Made by a program: the position numbers and the translations under genes. The notes beneath the pieces were generated by a model. The model was not told the DNA's origin and made no database searches. It was given only the letters and a program-made list of their open reading frames with translations. A stretch of 21,770 bases of DNA from the NCBI GenBank assembly GCA_036897625.1, contig JAYMTA010001107.1:1-21770 (forward strand), read 5' to 3'. Origin of the DNA: Pelargonium cotyledonis (taxonomy: Eukaryota; Streptophyta; Magnoliopsida; Geraniales; Geraniaceae). Positions 9,180 to 19,326 of the stretch are shown here, one piece after another. The first letter of the stretch is position 1; every line of letters starts with the position of its first letter.

Positions 9180-12100
9180 CTAATAGGGTCGGTATCTTCT
9201 GCCACGACTCCCTTCTTCACCACTACTTCCTGCTCGTCCCCCACTAGGACCGTTGCCCCTATCGTTTCTCCGAGGCCGGGGACCTGGCATTTGGACCCCT
9301 GGCTGCTGACTGTTCAATCACCATGTCAGCAAAAACGATGGTTTAAATTTTTTATAACGTTTACGAGTATAAGTACCAGCTGCATAAACAATATGACCAA
9401 CTTACAGAACATAGCCAATTCTTCCATCTGGTAGAACCATTGGAACCATTTGCATTCCCGAAGGCATTGGCCCCCTACCATATATCACTGGCTGCTCATT
9501 TGAGAAAAAAAAAATGAGATGAGATTTTCACTATTTGACAGCCATGCCAAGAGACTTTAAAGGGAAAAGATGTATAGTTATTTTGAGTACCTGCTGAAAA
9601 TTGTTGGCTACACTATATCCAGCACCGGCAGAGCCATACGGATTCCCAGCAAAACCACCATATCCAGGTTGTGCATGATGGTTTTGGTGGATCCCCGCAG
9701 TGTAGGGGTAAGCACCATCGGGCTTTCTCTCAGCCTGAGGCTTGGCAAGGACAACCTCCAACAATTGGCCTGCAGGTACACATATTATTAATAGGAATAC
9801 ATCAATTCCATCAGACAAGTGAGAGTTACAAAGGTAATTCTAGCAGTTCTCAAGGATTCCAAAACGGATTCTAGCTGTTACAGCATCCATTAGTTTGAGG
9901 GCAAAATATAATAACTATTTCATGGTATTTGATGCTCATACGTGAAAAAAGTTTTAAGCACTCGTTAATACTCCAAATTTCTGTAATTTTCTCTATTTGA
10001 TTTCTAAATTAGCGGCTGTTTGGAATGTCTAAAGTTGGCTCATCCACCCTGACTTTTCTATGGTCAAGTAAGCCTCAGCCCTGCATAAATATGTTAAAAG
10101 AAGCACGGAGATTCCATTGTGTTTCACAACTTGTTAAACCAATAACTAGTTGCTATAAACTTAAAACACAAAAGCCTGTCTTTGAGCTTTTCCAAAGAGA
10201 CCCACAATGTTGTGGGAGGAAAGTACCATCAATTTCATATTTTTCTGTATCTTTGACAGCCTTCAATGCACTCGACCTTTCTGCATAATGAACGAACCCA
10301 AAATCCCGTTTGCTGCCAGCTTTAGAAGGTGGCATAACAACTTTTGTCACTTCCCCGTGGCGCTGAAATAATTCTTTCAGCTGCTCGGTGGTAGTATTCT
10401 CCGGTATATTTTTAACATACAGGGCCTTCACCTGCCAACACCAGTACAGGCAAGTACACTTCTATAAGATTGGCAGCTAGTTAATGAAATTCCACGACAG
10501 GCAGTGAAACACAACACAACTGTATAAAGGTAAAGCTATTTACTTTAGATTTCTCTTCCACATTTTGGCTGCAATTTTATGTTACAGTTTTGAGGGGCCA
10601 ATCAAAGTTTTATTTTTTTTATAAAATAAAAAAAATAAAAAATAATAATAATTAAAAAAAAAGGCTCCAACCAAAACATAATACATGAAAATATTTACCA
10701 TGCAACTCAAAAGTGGATATACTTTGCAGAACAAGAAGTATACAAAGAGATACTTAGCTAAACTTACTCGCAATCCAAGAAAGGGACAAGTAATTCTAAT
10801 ATTTACCTCGTCCATATAATCATTAAAATTCAAAGGATGAATTAACCATACAAAACATCAAGCTAAAAATGAAATGCATAAATACATGCTTAAACTACAA
10901 AACAAAGTCTATACATGATAAAATTATATGTTTGCTTCTATTGCATCGACTTATTCAAATGATGTAAAGCTAAATACTTCAAAACATACCAGATCCAACC
11001 ACACATTATAGCAATCCAAGAAATTCCTAAAACGCAGAAACAAACTCCAACAAACCTCATACTTCACAATCCACAAAACCTTCACATAATGCAACACATC
11101 AGGAAAGAAATTTCAAGAACTTATCTCACAAACGTCATCGTCTCATTACCCTTCCTACCCATCCAAGATTTTGGCCACTATTTAACCTACAGGCTACAAC
11201 AAACTCGTCCCATAACCAGAGCTACTTTCCATCCCAAAGCCTCTACCACTTGAAAAGAAGAAAATAACAACCCCAGCATAAAAACCCAATCAGAAGGCCA
11301 CCAGCAAGGTTCCATCAGCAGGATCATTAAAGGGATGCTAGTTCAACTTGCATAGAAATTCAAACAATACTTGCACTTGCTAAAACATCAACTTGGGGCT
11401 AAAGTCAATATTTCTCAATAAAATAAAATAACAGTTGCTGAAAAATCAACTCCAAACTATAACTCTACTTGTTTGCACTGCCACCTAATATGACAAAGAA
11501 TCACAATTTCTGAAGAGAATAAAATATTTGGCACCGCATAAAATTCAATTATTGCAAAATAGGAGCCATTCAGTATATATATAAACCCCAACACTAATTC
11601 AACATGTTGAATACAAGAACCTATTCGCAAGCCAGGTTCCTATCTCAGTCCATCCACCAGTGTAAAACTAGATACTAACCAAATGGGAGTCATTTCTGGG
11701 TGTAAAGCGTCAACAAATTGACAAAGTTCAGGGGAAGATAAAAGTGCATGAGTTGTCTGTCAGTGTGGGACAGGACACAGCCACATTTTCCTTATTACTT
11801 ATGCAGATCTGCTACTACTAAATTAAAATGATGGTTGCAAGAAATATCATGTTGTATAATGCATTTACACGAGGCATGAGTACAACTATAACCCTTACTT
11901 TTAAACTTCTTATATTTTACGTTGAGACTTCAATGACATCTAGGACGAATAAAGTCAATTAACTCTTCAACAAAGGGAAAAATTTAAGAAATTATCTCCA
12001 AGGAGAGAAAGTATGCCAATAGCTCTTATGACTTGTTCAGGAATGTTAGTTCAAAAATTCATTGATAGCAAGTTGAGAGATATTAAGGTAAGAGTATCAG

Positions 12101-13715
12101 GGGAAAACTACGTTTCATTTTCGTTCTTTGTAGTCACCAAAACGTGGAAGGATTTTTTTTAGTGGTAAAAATTATATACATAAGTACATGGCATATTCTC
12201 TAGATCATAATACAGAGTGAAATGTGACTTGAAATCTAGATTAATTTTGAAAATTTTGGAACTGTCTATTTAATGTGCAAAACCTGCCTTCCTCTTTTCT
12301 TTAGAAGGGAAATAAAATGTTGATCACAATGAAAAAATTAATTCTTGATCCTTCCCCTTTTCTATTCGTTTCTCTTCATTTAAGTCTATCCAAATGAAGT
12401 GTTACATTATATTTTCATGATTAAAGCAGATATGACCACTTAACAGAAACATTTTAAGATACACTAAGCACATGTATGAAGTTGAGGCAAGTTTACAAAA
12501 GAGCTAAATTCAATCTTTTGTATTTGAACTTGCCTGAGCAGCAGCAGAATGATCAGGGGTGCTCTTGGGATCAGCCCAGCTCACTGTTGGGTTATTACCA
12601 TCCAGCTTAAAGCTTGCATTTGTCATTTTCTGTCTTGAATAATCAGCACATGCATTGTTGTAATACAGGACAAAGGCAAATCCACGATTACGGCTTGGAT
12701 TTTGAGGATCCTGTAATATCCATCAAAGTAATAAAAGAGTAAGAGTCAAAAGCAATCATTTAAAACGCGAAGTAGGAACTATTTAAATATAAACTCTACC
12801 TTTATCAGCTCAATATTTTCAATACCAGGGCCAACTTCCTCGATTACTTTTCTAAACTCATCCTCTGTCCAGCTCTTAGGAACATTACCAATAAATAGTC
12901 TATGTTTTGTTTCAGATAGAGAACACCTTAAGGTTTTACCCTGCAAAGATAAAACATATTTTGAAGTTAAAAAATGAAAGAAAGGTAAGGAGATGAATCA
13001 AATATTCAAATTAAAAAAGTGCTAGTTCTAAGTATTCTAATATCTATAACAAACAAAAACAAAACATAGCGTGAACTTCAACAAAGCTTTACCTTGAATT
13101 CTTTACCATGCAACTCTTCGATGGCCTTCTGTGCATCCTCCTTGGTCCTAAATGCCACAAAAGCGTAACCCTTGGCATCACCAGTACTCTTATCTTTCAC
13201 TAACCTTATCTGCACATTTATTTTGCAATAAAATCAAAATTCCAATTTGAAATATCAAGCAAAAAAGAAATGGGTGGGCATGGAACAAATTGAAGAGACC
13301 ATGTTCTAACCTCAAATATCTCGCCTATGGTCTCACATAGATCCGTCAAATCATCTTCCAAAGTATCACGAGGAAGCCCACCAATAAAGACCTCAGACCC
13401 ATGAGGGGGAAGGGCAAGAATTTGAGCATGCTTCTCTCTGTCTTCTTCATTGACAGAGGCAGTGGGAGCCTCTTCATCTTCTGTAGGCTCAGTAGCATCA
13501 TGGGCTCTATCTGGTTCAGGTGATAGATCTTTTTGACCGGCCATGGTATTTGAGTCATCATATTCTTCTTCATCAGCATGTTCTTCAACATTCACACTAC
13601 CACCCCTGTCAGCACCATCTTCATCTATTTGTTCTTCAACTTCGTCATCCATCTCTTCCATGTAATTGTCCTCATCCAGGTCCACCCTCTCATCAACTTC
13701 CGTTCCTTCTGCCAT
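9180..13715 (-). CDS. LIF2: hnRNP Q / LIF2-type protein with three RRMs (8 coding exons)
   Basis: Coding exons on the minus strand are 13715-13311, 13209-13093, 12940-12800, 12710-12534, 10431-10227, 9769-9591, 9491-9406 and 9309-9180 (TAG). They join in frame to 1440 nt, or 479 residues, close to Arabidopsis LIF2 (about 495). An acidic N-terminus (about 1-100) leads to RRM1 (about 108-184; VFIGGL, RNP1 KGYAFVAF at 148-155), RRM2 (about 187-265; LFIGNV, RNP1 RGFAFVLY at 230-237) and RRM3 (about 282-352; LYVKNI, RNP1 RDFGFVHY at 322-329). A Gly/Tyr/Pro-rich tail ends in GRRYRPY. In Arabidopsis, LIF2 is nuclear and partners the Polycomb-linked protein LHP1 in flowering and stress-gene control. 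That role is known for the family and only inferred here. All introns but one have GT-AG ends. Plants have several LIF2 paralogues, so the exact orthologue is uncertain. Confidence 0.95.
10432..12533 (-). other. Intron 4 of the coding region, GC-AG type, 2.1 kb
   Basis: The upstream exon ends in GCTCAG and the intron opens GCAAGT. The next exon starts GTGAAGGCC after TTGGCAG. Using this GC donor keeps the RRM2-RRM3 linker (AAAQ then VKALYV) in frame. The nearest GT, four bases on, would shift the frame. AG|GCAAGT is the strong consensus known for GC-AG introns. The intron contains AT-rich low-complexity sequence (about 10607-10662) and no gene I can recognise. Confidence 0.85.
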
Positions 13716-14650
13716 GTATATTTCACGTACCAGGTCTAATCATCCAACAACTGTGCCAAACCAACACCTAAATTGCCTTCAAGAAAACATAACCATTTAT
13801 TGCAGTGTACAGAAGTCACAAGATGTTGCTAAATGCAATATACACAAGAAGTTTAAAGGAAAAATAAATTGCATGCCATCTTCTCACACAAGAAGCTAAT
13901 AAAAACACAACGCCATGAAATTCCCACGAAAAAAATTTATATAGTAACCAGCTCTTAAGTTCCAGTTCAACCATTACTGCTGACCTAAATCCATCTTCCT
14001 AAGTTCTTGGCATGGTTTTTCAGCATATAAGTTCTTAAAGCAACTGAATATCTACCAGAATAGATAGCACGCCAAATTCAACCAAAGCATCTCATCATTA
14101 ACAATGCCTAAACTCTAAAATCCAATTCCATTAGAAATAAAAAAATCAAATGCCTAATCATAATATATGCAATAAAAGAATCAACAACTATTCATGGTTT
14201 ATCATAACAACAAATCTAAACGCCAAAGGAGCTTGATTGTGCGAAACCCACAAATCCCAGAAACGCAAACAGCCCAAATACCTTGAAGTTAGCTCAAAAA
14301 TAACAAATTTCCGAAAACAAACAAATCACAGTCCATACACAAACCTACCAGAGATTGATTTTCCTTCAAGATCAAATGACTACGAGTAAACCCAACCTGC
14401 AAACTCCAACTTCACTAACCAGACATGAGCATTGCCCATAAAAATTAAGCTTTCCAATTCAAGAATCGATGATACCCATATAAAGGGGACAGATTTTTCG
14501 GGACAAAATCTTTGGGGAAAACGATACGAAAACGGAAAGGGTAGAGAAATGAGAGTTCGGGCGAACCTGAAGTGCAGTAGTACGAGCACAGATTCGCTAA
14601 TGGGTCGCTCTGAAATTGCTTCCCTTTACCTTCGTATGAACTTTTAGGCC
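13716..14650 (-). other. 5' UTR and 5' UTR intron of the hnRNP gene
   Basis: A donor CTTCAG|GTTCGC lies at 14567/14566, with possible acceptors just upstream of the ATG at GCACAG (exon from 13750) or TTTAG (exon from 13767). This gives a non-coding first exon of about 80 nt and a leader intron of about 0.8 kb. Both acceptor choices leave the ATG at 13715 as the start. Small ORFs in this stretch look incidental. The model rests on splice motifs only. Confidence 0.5.
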
Positions 14651-14673
14651 TGTGGGTGTGGGGGTTTTGTGTG

Positions 14674-14683
14674 TATTTTTATC
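14674..14683 (-). promoter_or_regulatory. Possible TATA element of the hnRNP gene
   Basis: GATAAAAATA on the minus strand, about 30 bp above the presumed transcription start near 14645. It is degenerate and supported only by position. Confidence 0.3.
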
Positions 14684-15199
14684 CGATTCCGACGAACCCA
14701 AAGGAGGTTTCTTTCCAGAAAGACAACCTAACTGTGAAAGAGTGAGATATTATAAAGAGCATACGGGTCTATTGTTTCGGTGTGTTGGGGCCTATCACAC
14801 GGCGCCATGTCATTCACAGTATTCTTTCCATTACACTAGGCTAGGTTCACTTCACAAACCAAGGGTGCTGCCTTTTTTTTTGGATTAAATGCATGATGCA
14901 TCAGCGTACCCAAACTCTGGATTGTAATCTAATTTAGTACATAATTTTTAATTTTTGTAGATTTAGTACTTATATTTTTATTAAGTGTTTACTGTTAGGC
15001 CAAGTCAACAGCTCTGTTAAGTTCAATCCATGTAGACCCAATCTTGCTTCGGTGAATTTTTTTTTTGCTGATATGGACGTTTTAGGCGCTAAATAGCGTG
15101 GGTTTTTGTTTTATTTTTAATTAAAATATGAAATTCTCTCTCTTCGTATTCATACATCATCTCACTCGACCACGCCCTCTTCCGCGAGAATCCCGAGTC

Positions 15200-15485
15200 G
15201 TCTACGCCGGCAACGGCCTCCCCTTCTTCAGCCTATTCGGCGCCCAGATTGACGCCGCTTTCGCCGCATTGTCCGCCTTGAAGTATGACGACATCAAGCT
15301 TGTCGTCTCCGAAACTTGGCAGGCCCTCGAAAGGCAACGAGACCGAAACCGAAGCAGCTCTACAAAACGTCGCCGCCTACAACGGCAACCTTGTCCTCCG
15401 TGTCCTCACTGGCGAAGAGAACCCACTGAGCCCCAAGGCAGATCTCCCCATCTTCCTGTTCGTTTCCTTCAACGAGGACAACAAG
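15200..15485 (+). pseudogene. GH17 beta-1,3-glucanase fragment
   Basis: Two frames together spell the C-terminal half of a plant family-17 glycoside hydrolase, the secreted or vacuolar enzymes that cut beta-1,3-glucan (callose, fungal walls). The first frame reads GAQIDAAFAALSALKYDD and then IKLVVSET; the Glu in VVSET sits at the nucleophile position of the GH17 signature VVTETGWPS. A frameshift at about 15313-15320 replaces the Gly-Trp. The second frame continues RPSKGNETETEAALQNVAAY, NGNLVLRVL and FLFVSFNEDNKIGP. Similarity stops after GP, where the family normally continues toward NYGLF. About 95 of roughly 300 residues remain. It lies wholly inside the inverted-repeat element, so it is best read as a captured fragment, not a decayed local gene. 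Confidence 0.85.
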
Positions 15486-15840
15486 ATCGGTCCCTCATCG
15501 GGGACGAAGGCGATTGACCGGGAGTTGTGGGAAGACCTTCAATCAGGGACGAAGGCCGCCGCTGCCGGAGACGCAAACAAAAACTCAGATCCGGCGAGCT
15601 CAACTAAGTTTCGGCGACCATGGTGCTTCGACCGACGACGACGACACCTCCAGCATCGGTGACGTGACAGTGAGAGAGGGGGAGGGAGAGACTCGCTAAT
15701 TTTCGGCGACCGTCGGCAGGCGACCGTCGGCAGAGAGAATGTCGTCTTTGACGTATAGATCCAGAAGAGCAGCCATAGCTGGAACTCCATCGAACGTTGA
15801 CGGAAGGGGTGCAAGTGGAAAAAAGCTAGCTCCATATTTT
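15486..15840. other. GC-rich filler of unknown origin in the Mutator-like element
   Basis: The GH17 similarity ends near 15485, but GC-rich sequence with CGACGACGACGAC and GAGAGAGGGGGAGGGAGAG stretches continues. The base make-up resembles a first exon or 5' UTR of another captured gene, on either strand. I do not recognise a protein in it. Confidence 0.4.
15706..15733. repeat. 14 bp perfect tandem repeat (x2)
   Basis: GCGACCGTCGGCAG occurs twice in direct contact (15706-15719, 15720-15733), inside the captured DNA. A related TTTCGGCGACCATGG sits about 95 bp earlier. Confidence 0.9.
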
Positions 15841-16155
15841 TGTATTTATTTTTTTGTTAATTTCTTGACTACACGCTACCCTGTAGAATTTTGCCATCTT
15901 TGCAAAAAAATATATATATTCCACATCATTTAATGAAGCGTGTGCCAACAACGTCCACATCAGCAAAAAAATTCCATGTAGGCAAGTCTGAGTACAACTG
16001 GACAGACGTTAACATATCTCTTAATGGGAACAAATGGCAGGGATGAAATTAGGTTCAAAATAGAAGCATAGGGATCACTTTTTGTAAAATAAAATATTAA
16101 ATACCAATTTGAGTTTTCGGCCAAAATTTGGGTATCATTAATGCCTTTAACTCTA

Positions 16156-16385
16156 TTTTTTTTAGGCAAAAGGAAATTTCATTAAATCTCAATCGGTACT
16201 CAGAGTTTGAGCCACTATTGAGTGACAATTCGGAGTCATCTAATTATATTGATAAAAAAATATAATCAGATGTCCTAGCTAGAATATAAACAACTACATT
16301 CGCTGACCGATTAACATGAGAGAATGAAACGCTCTCGACGTCTAAAACCTAAATATTGCAATCACTAAACAATTATCGAAATACG
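16156..16385 (-). mobile_element. 5'-truncated LINE: RNase H end and tail
   Basis: On the minus strand, the sequence reads NI-stop-VLDVESVSFS and then HVNRSANVVVYILARTSD. This is the end of the RNase H domain found at the C-terminus of some plant L1 ORF2 proteins (H-V-x-R-x-A-N-x-V-A-x-x-L-A-R). It is followed by a 3' UTR ending ATTTAATGAAATTTCC and then GCCTAAAAAAAA. The tail touches the right end of the Mutator-like element. A TAG stop breaks the frame just before VLDVES. I found no target duplication at the right side, so the left limit of the truncated copy (about 16385) is approximate. Confidence 0.7.
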
Positions 16386-16657
16386 TTTTTCATTGAATTT
16401 TTTTTTTCCAGTTAGAAGAGATTCTAATTCAAACTAAACAATTATTGACATAATTATATTGATGTTAAAATGATTATGTACTTTGTTTACTTTTACTCAA
16501 ATGTTTTAAATATAATCATATGAATGGATTCATGCGTTGAACAGGAATTTTTCTTTTTGTGGAAAATAAAGACGAAGATGAAATGTGAATATATTGATTT
16601 ATATTCATAAGGCAATAAATACAATTTTGATTGTGCTAGTCAAAATCGTTTATCTTA
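16386..16657. other. AT-rich spacer
   Basis: No gene, repeat or regulatory element recognised between the LINE remnant and the next inverted-repeat element. Confidence 0.5.
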
Positions 16658-17124
16658 GGTCTTGTTTGGTAACTCTACTAAACGTCTACAGAGATAAAAT
16701 GTCTATAGAGGTAGTTGGAAAGAATTTATATTGTCTGTAAAGAATAGGAGGTTTGTTTGGTAATAATATGTTTGGAAGGAGTTTGAGAAAAAAAAATTAT
16801 TGTTTGGTTAAATTGTCTAAAAGAATGGGTGTTATGTTGAAATGACCACTTTGCCCTTAATGTAAAAAATAATATAATAAAAGAAAAAAGATTTAAAATT
16901 GAGAACAGAGTTCACTTTCCCGATTCCATTCGAGCGTTAGGGCTTTGGTTGTCTTGGCGGTGGCTTGTCTGTGATTGAGAAAGCCAAAATCTGTAACATG
17001 CCAATTTGTAACATGCAATGAATTCAAATATTCATAATCCATTTGGGGGTAATATGGGCTACTAGAGTTGTCATTATCCATCTAATATGAAAATAAATTA
17101 TATTATCATAAAACTATAACGAAC

Positions 17125-17470
17125 TTGGAGGTAAACCCACATGTTTATGTAGGCTTACCGTCTGACTGGTATACCTCACATTTAAAAGAGTCCACCGCAC
17201 AAACAGAGGTAACAAGTTTGGAGGTAAACCGACATGAATATGTGGGCTTACCATCTGACCGGTATAACTCACATTCAAAAGGGTCCACCGCTCAGACAGA
17301 GGTAACAAACTTAGAGGTAAACCGACATGGACATTTGAGCTTACCGTCTGACTGGTATACCTTACAATTTAAAGGGTATACCACACAGACACAAGAAGCA
17401 GAGGTAAACCATGGGTTTACTTTCTAATGGTGTACCTCACATTTTACATGGTCCACCATACATAACTGTA
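17125..17470. repeat. 93 bp tandem repeat, four degenerate units
   Basis: Units start at 17125, 17218, 17311 and about 17398 (spacings 93, 93, 87), each opening with GAGGTAAACC and carrying GGTATACC/GGTATAAC and GTCCACC blocks. Because 93 is 31 codons, a plus-strand frame (17125-17427) repeats LEVNxHxYVGLPSDxY three times, and the minus strand is also open over two units. This is more likely a by-product of the period than a protein gene: there is no conserved start context and both strands are open. Confidence 0.88.
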
Positions 17471-17870
17471 ATATAATAAATAGTGAGGTATACCTAAGTT
17501 TGTGTAAGGTATACCATACAGTGTTTCTGAGCCATCTTTGTGAAAATTTTAAACAATTAACATAAACATCATACATTGGAAAAGCCTCTCTTCTCTGAAA
17601 TTCCTCTGTCAATCTGCAACCACACTTATGATATTCTTTTCTTCTATGGTATTTTCCAGTTCTCACGGTGGTTTTGTCTCTTATATTCAACAAGATTTCT
17701 GTACAAAATTGATGATGGTTGGTAGAACGGGTGGATGCATTGAAGACCATCAGTTAACACAGAGAGAGAACGTTGAGAGAGATGGTTGAGAGGAAGAGAT
17801 AGATATGTAATATTACATCACAAAATTAGGGGCAATTTGGGAATCAAATCTCATATAGACAATTTCATTG

Positions 17871-17902
17871 TTCCCACAGGAGCGACCCAGCTCCTGTGGG
17901 AA
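17871..17902. repeat. Perfect 13 bp stem hairpin
   Basis: TTCCCACAGGAGC (17871-17883), six-base loop GACCCA, GCTCCTGTGGGAA (17890-17902). It is a perfect palindrome near the right end of the inverted-repeat element and could be a stem-loop in RNA or a transposon end structure. No T run follows that would make it a terminator. Confidence 0.85.
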
Positions 17903-18031
17903 GAGTGCTAACTTTTTCCAATATCTATAAATATTGTTGCCATAACAGACTTACCAAACATAAAAATGTCCAAAAAAATGTCCATCGACATTTCATATAG
18001 AGTTTGATCAGTAGAGTCACCAAAAAAGCCC

Positions 18032-18312
18032 GTAGCAATCATAAGCTTTTGATCATTTCCATATCTTGGGACAGAACAATAGCACTTGGTCTTCCTTCTT
18101 TTGCTTTCTTGTACTGGTTTTGATTTCATGTTATAGTTTTCTTCATTTCATTTTTCTTTTGTCTTTTTGGATGTTTATATTTTTTTTTCCTAGTATCTTC
18201 TTCTTACAATGTCTCATATTGTTTTAGTTTCAAACGTCTTGGTATTATTAGTTTTAATTGGAAAGTATACCTACGCTCTCTAGAAGAGGTTGTTATTGTA
18301 CCAAACAACATG
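18032..18312. other. Spacer between two transposons
   Basis: AT-rich with T runs; no gene recognised. It ends at the CACTA terminus. Confidence 0.5.
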
Positions 18313-18337
18313 CACTACAAGAAAAATCTGAATCTGC

Positions 18338-18672
18338 TAGGCATGTTTGCTAGACACTATTTTTTCCCTAGCAAATATTACATTTGCGAGGCTATTTTGC
18401 TAGGAAAATAAATTTGCTACGCCTCTATCAAATAATAATAGCGGGAATTTTTATTTTGGATCCCGCCATAAATTTGCGAGGCACGTTTGTTAGGCAACCC
18501 TAGCAAAAAATAAATTCATGCCTTCAATTTGCGAGGATTTGCCTTGCAAAAAGTCTTAATTTGAAATTATTTTTATATTTGCTAAGCAATGCCTAGCAAA
18601 ATATATTGCCTAGCAGATGAACGTTAATATTTTGCTACGCTTTCCCTATCAAATTGGCCTAGCAAAATTGTT
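18338..18672. repeat. CACTA subterminal repeats
   Basis: Variants of TTTGC(T/G)AGGC and its complement GCCTAGCAAA recur about every 20-30 bp, for example TTGCTAGAC, CCCTAGCAAAT, TTGCGAGGC, GCCTAGCAAAAT and GGCCTAGCAAAAT. In En/Spm such arrays bind the element's TNPA-type protein; that function is known from the family and inferred here. Confidence 0.88.
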
Positions 18673-18905
18673 AAATAACAACAAAACCTAAAATCCCTAA
18701 TTCTATCTTTAGCACACGCAGTAACACAGACCTCTCGTCGGTACCGTTGATCCTTAGCCGGCGTCTTCGTCCGTCAGCCGTCTTCGGTAAGGGTTCTCTC
18801 TCATCTGTCTGTTTCACTGTCCAGGTTGTTGTTGTGCCCGCCAACGCTGTCTATCTCGCCGTCCAGGTTGTGGATGTGCACGCCACCACAGCAACATCAA
18901 GGTAA
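18673..18905 (+). other. Leader-exon-like sequence inside the CACTA element
   Basis: After the repeats, a GC-richer stretch with CCTAAAATCCCTAA and CTCTCGTCGG features looks like a plant 5' UTR. It has likely donors at CTTCG|GTAAGGG (about 18786) and ATCAAG|GTAAGG (about 18901). It may drive a transcript through the captured exons downstream. No reading frame is recognised. Confidence 0.4.
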
Positions 18906-19326
18906 GGATTTGCATTTGTGCATTAAATTCGACATTTGGTGTTTGGGGTTAGGTTTTGTTAGGTTTAGGCAACTCAAATTTAACATGATGTTGTTAAATC
19001 TGGTTCTGGCTTTTTAACGCTATAACTTGATGTTATCATATTCGGACATGAACTATCAGTTCATAGCTAGACGAGTAGTAGTTCAAGTTTGTTGGCTACC
19101 TATAAACCCTAACATCAAGTTCTTAAACCAATCCAATTCTGGGATGAGGAATAAAAATAAAGGTACTAATACTTTTAAGAGCCAAAAGTATAAATAGACA
19201 TTCATTCCTTGAAATTTTACTTTATTTTGGTTCAATATTTAGCCTAAGCAGTGAACAATACTTTGCTATTTTTATTAAGATGAGCTACACTACTGTATTT
19301 AGCTAAGAATAGCTTGTTGTTTACCA

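Larger units (their letters stand above)
14882..16155. mobile_element. Mutator-like element (Pack-MULE candidate)
   Basis: Long, diverged terminal inverted repeats (about 14882-15085 and 15945-16155) bracket GC-rich gene-like DNA. Inner ends match closely: TTTTTTGCTGATATGGACGT (15061-15080) against the complement of AACGTCCACATCAGCAAAAA (15950-15969), one mismatch in the core. Outer ends align as GGATTAAATGCATGATGC against AGAGTTAAAGGCATTAAT. The flanks are T runs (14873-14881 and 16156-16163), which could be an 8-9 bp target duplication but are too simple to prove it. Long inverted repeats plus a captured host-gene piece and no transposase is the pattern known for Pack-MULEs. Confidence 0.65.
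16658..18031. mobile_element. Inverted-repeat element, PIF/Harbinger-like candidate, 1.37 kb
   Basis: The ends are imperfect inverted repeats of about 55 bp. The left begins GGTCTTGTTTGGTAACTCTA; the complement of the right begins GGGCTTTTTTGGTGACTCTA. Both continue with an AAATGTC block. GG-start ends with a TTTGGT motif recall Tourist/PIF-Harbinger elements, whose target is a 3 bp TTA or TAA. Here TTA precedes the left end but GTA follows the right, so the duplication is imperfect or absent. No transposase is visible; a 108-codon minus-strand ORF (17424-17750) has no recognised family. hAT-type is an alternative, but no 8 bp duplication was found. Confidence 0.55.

Noticed and set aside
12528-12534. 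GT donor at 12529/12528 for the 2.1 kb intron
   Set aside because: It would add four bases and break the frame between RRM2 and RRM3; the GC donor keeps it.
14380-14589. 69-codon minus-strand ORF in the hnRNP leader region
   Set aside because: It spans the likely leader splice donor and lies mostly in the intron; no recognised protein.
17125-17427. CRISPR-like or repeat-protein interpretation of the 93 bp array
   Set aside because: Units are contiguous without unique spacers, the context is a plant transposon, and both strands are open simply because 93 is divisible by three.
17424-17750. 108-codon minus-strand ORF in the inverted-repeat element
   Set aside because: No transposase or other family motif; kept only as a remark under the element.
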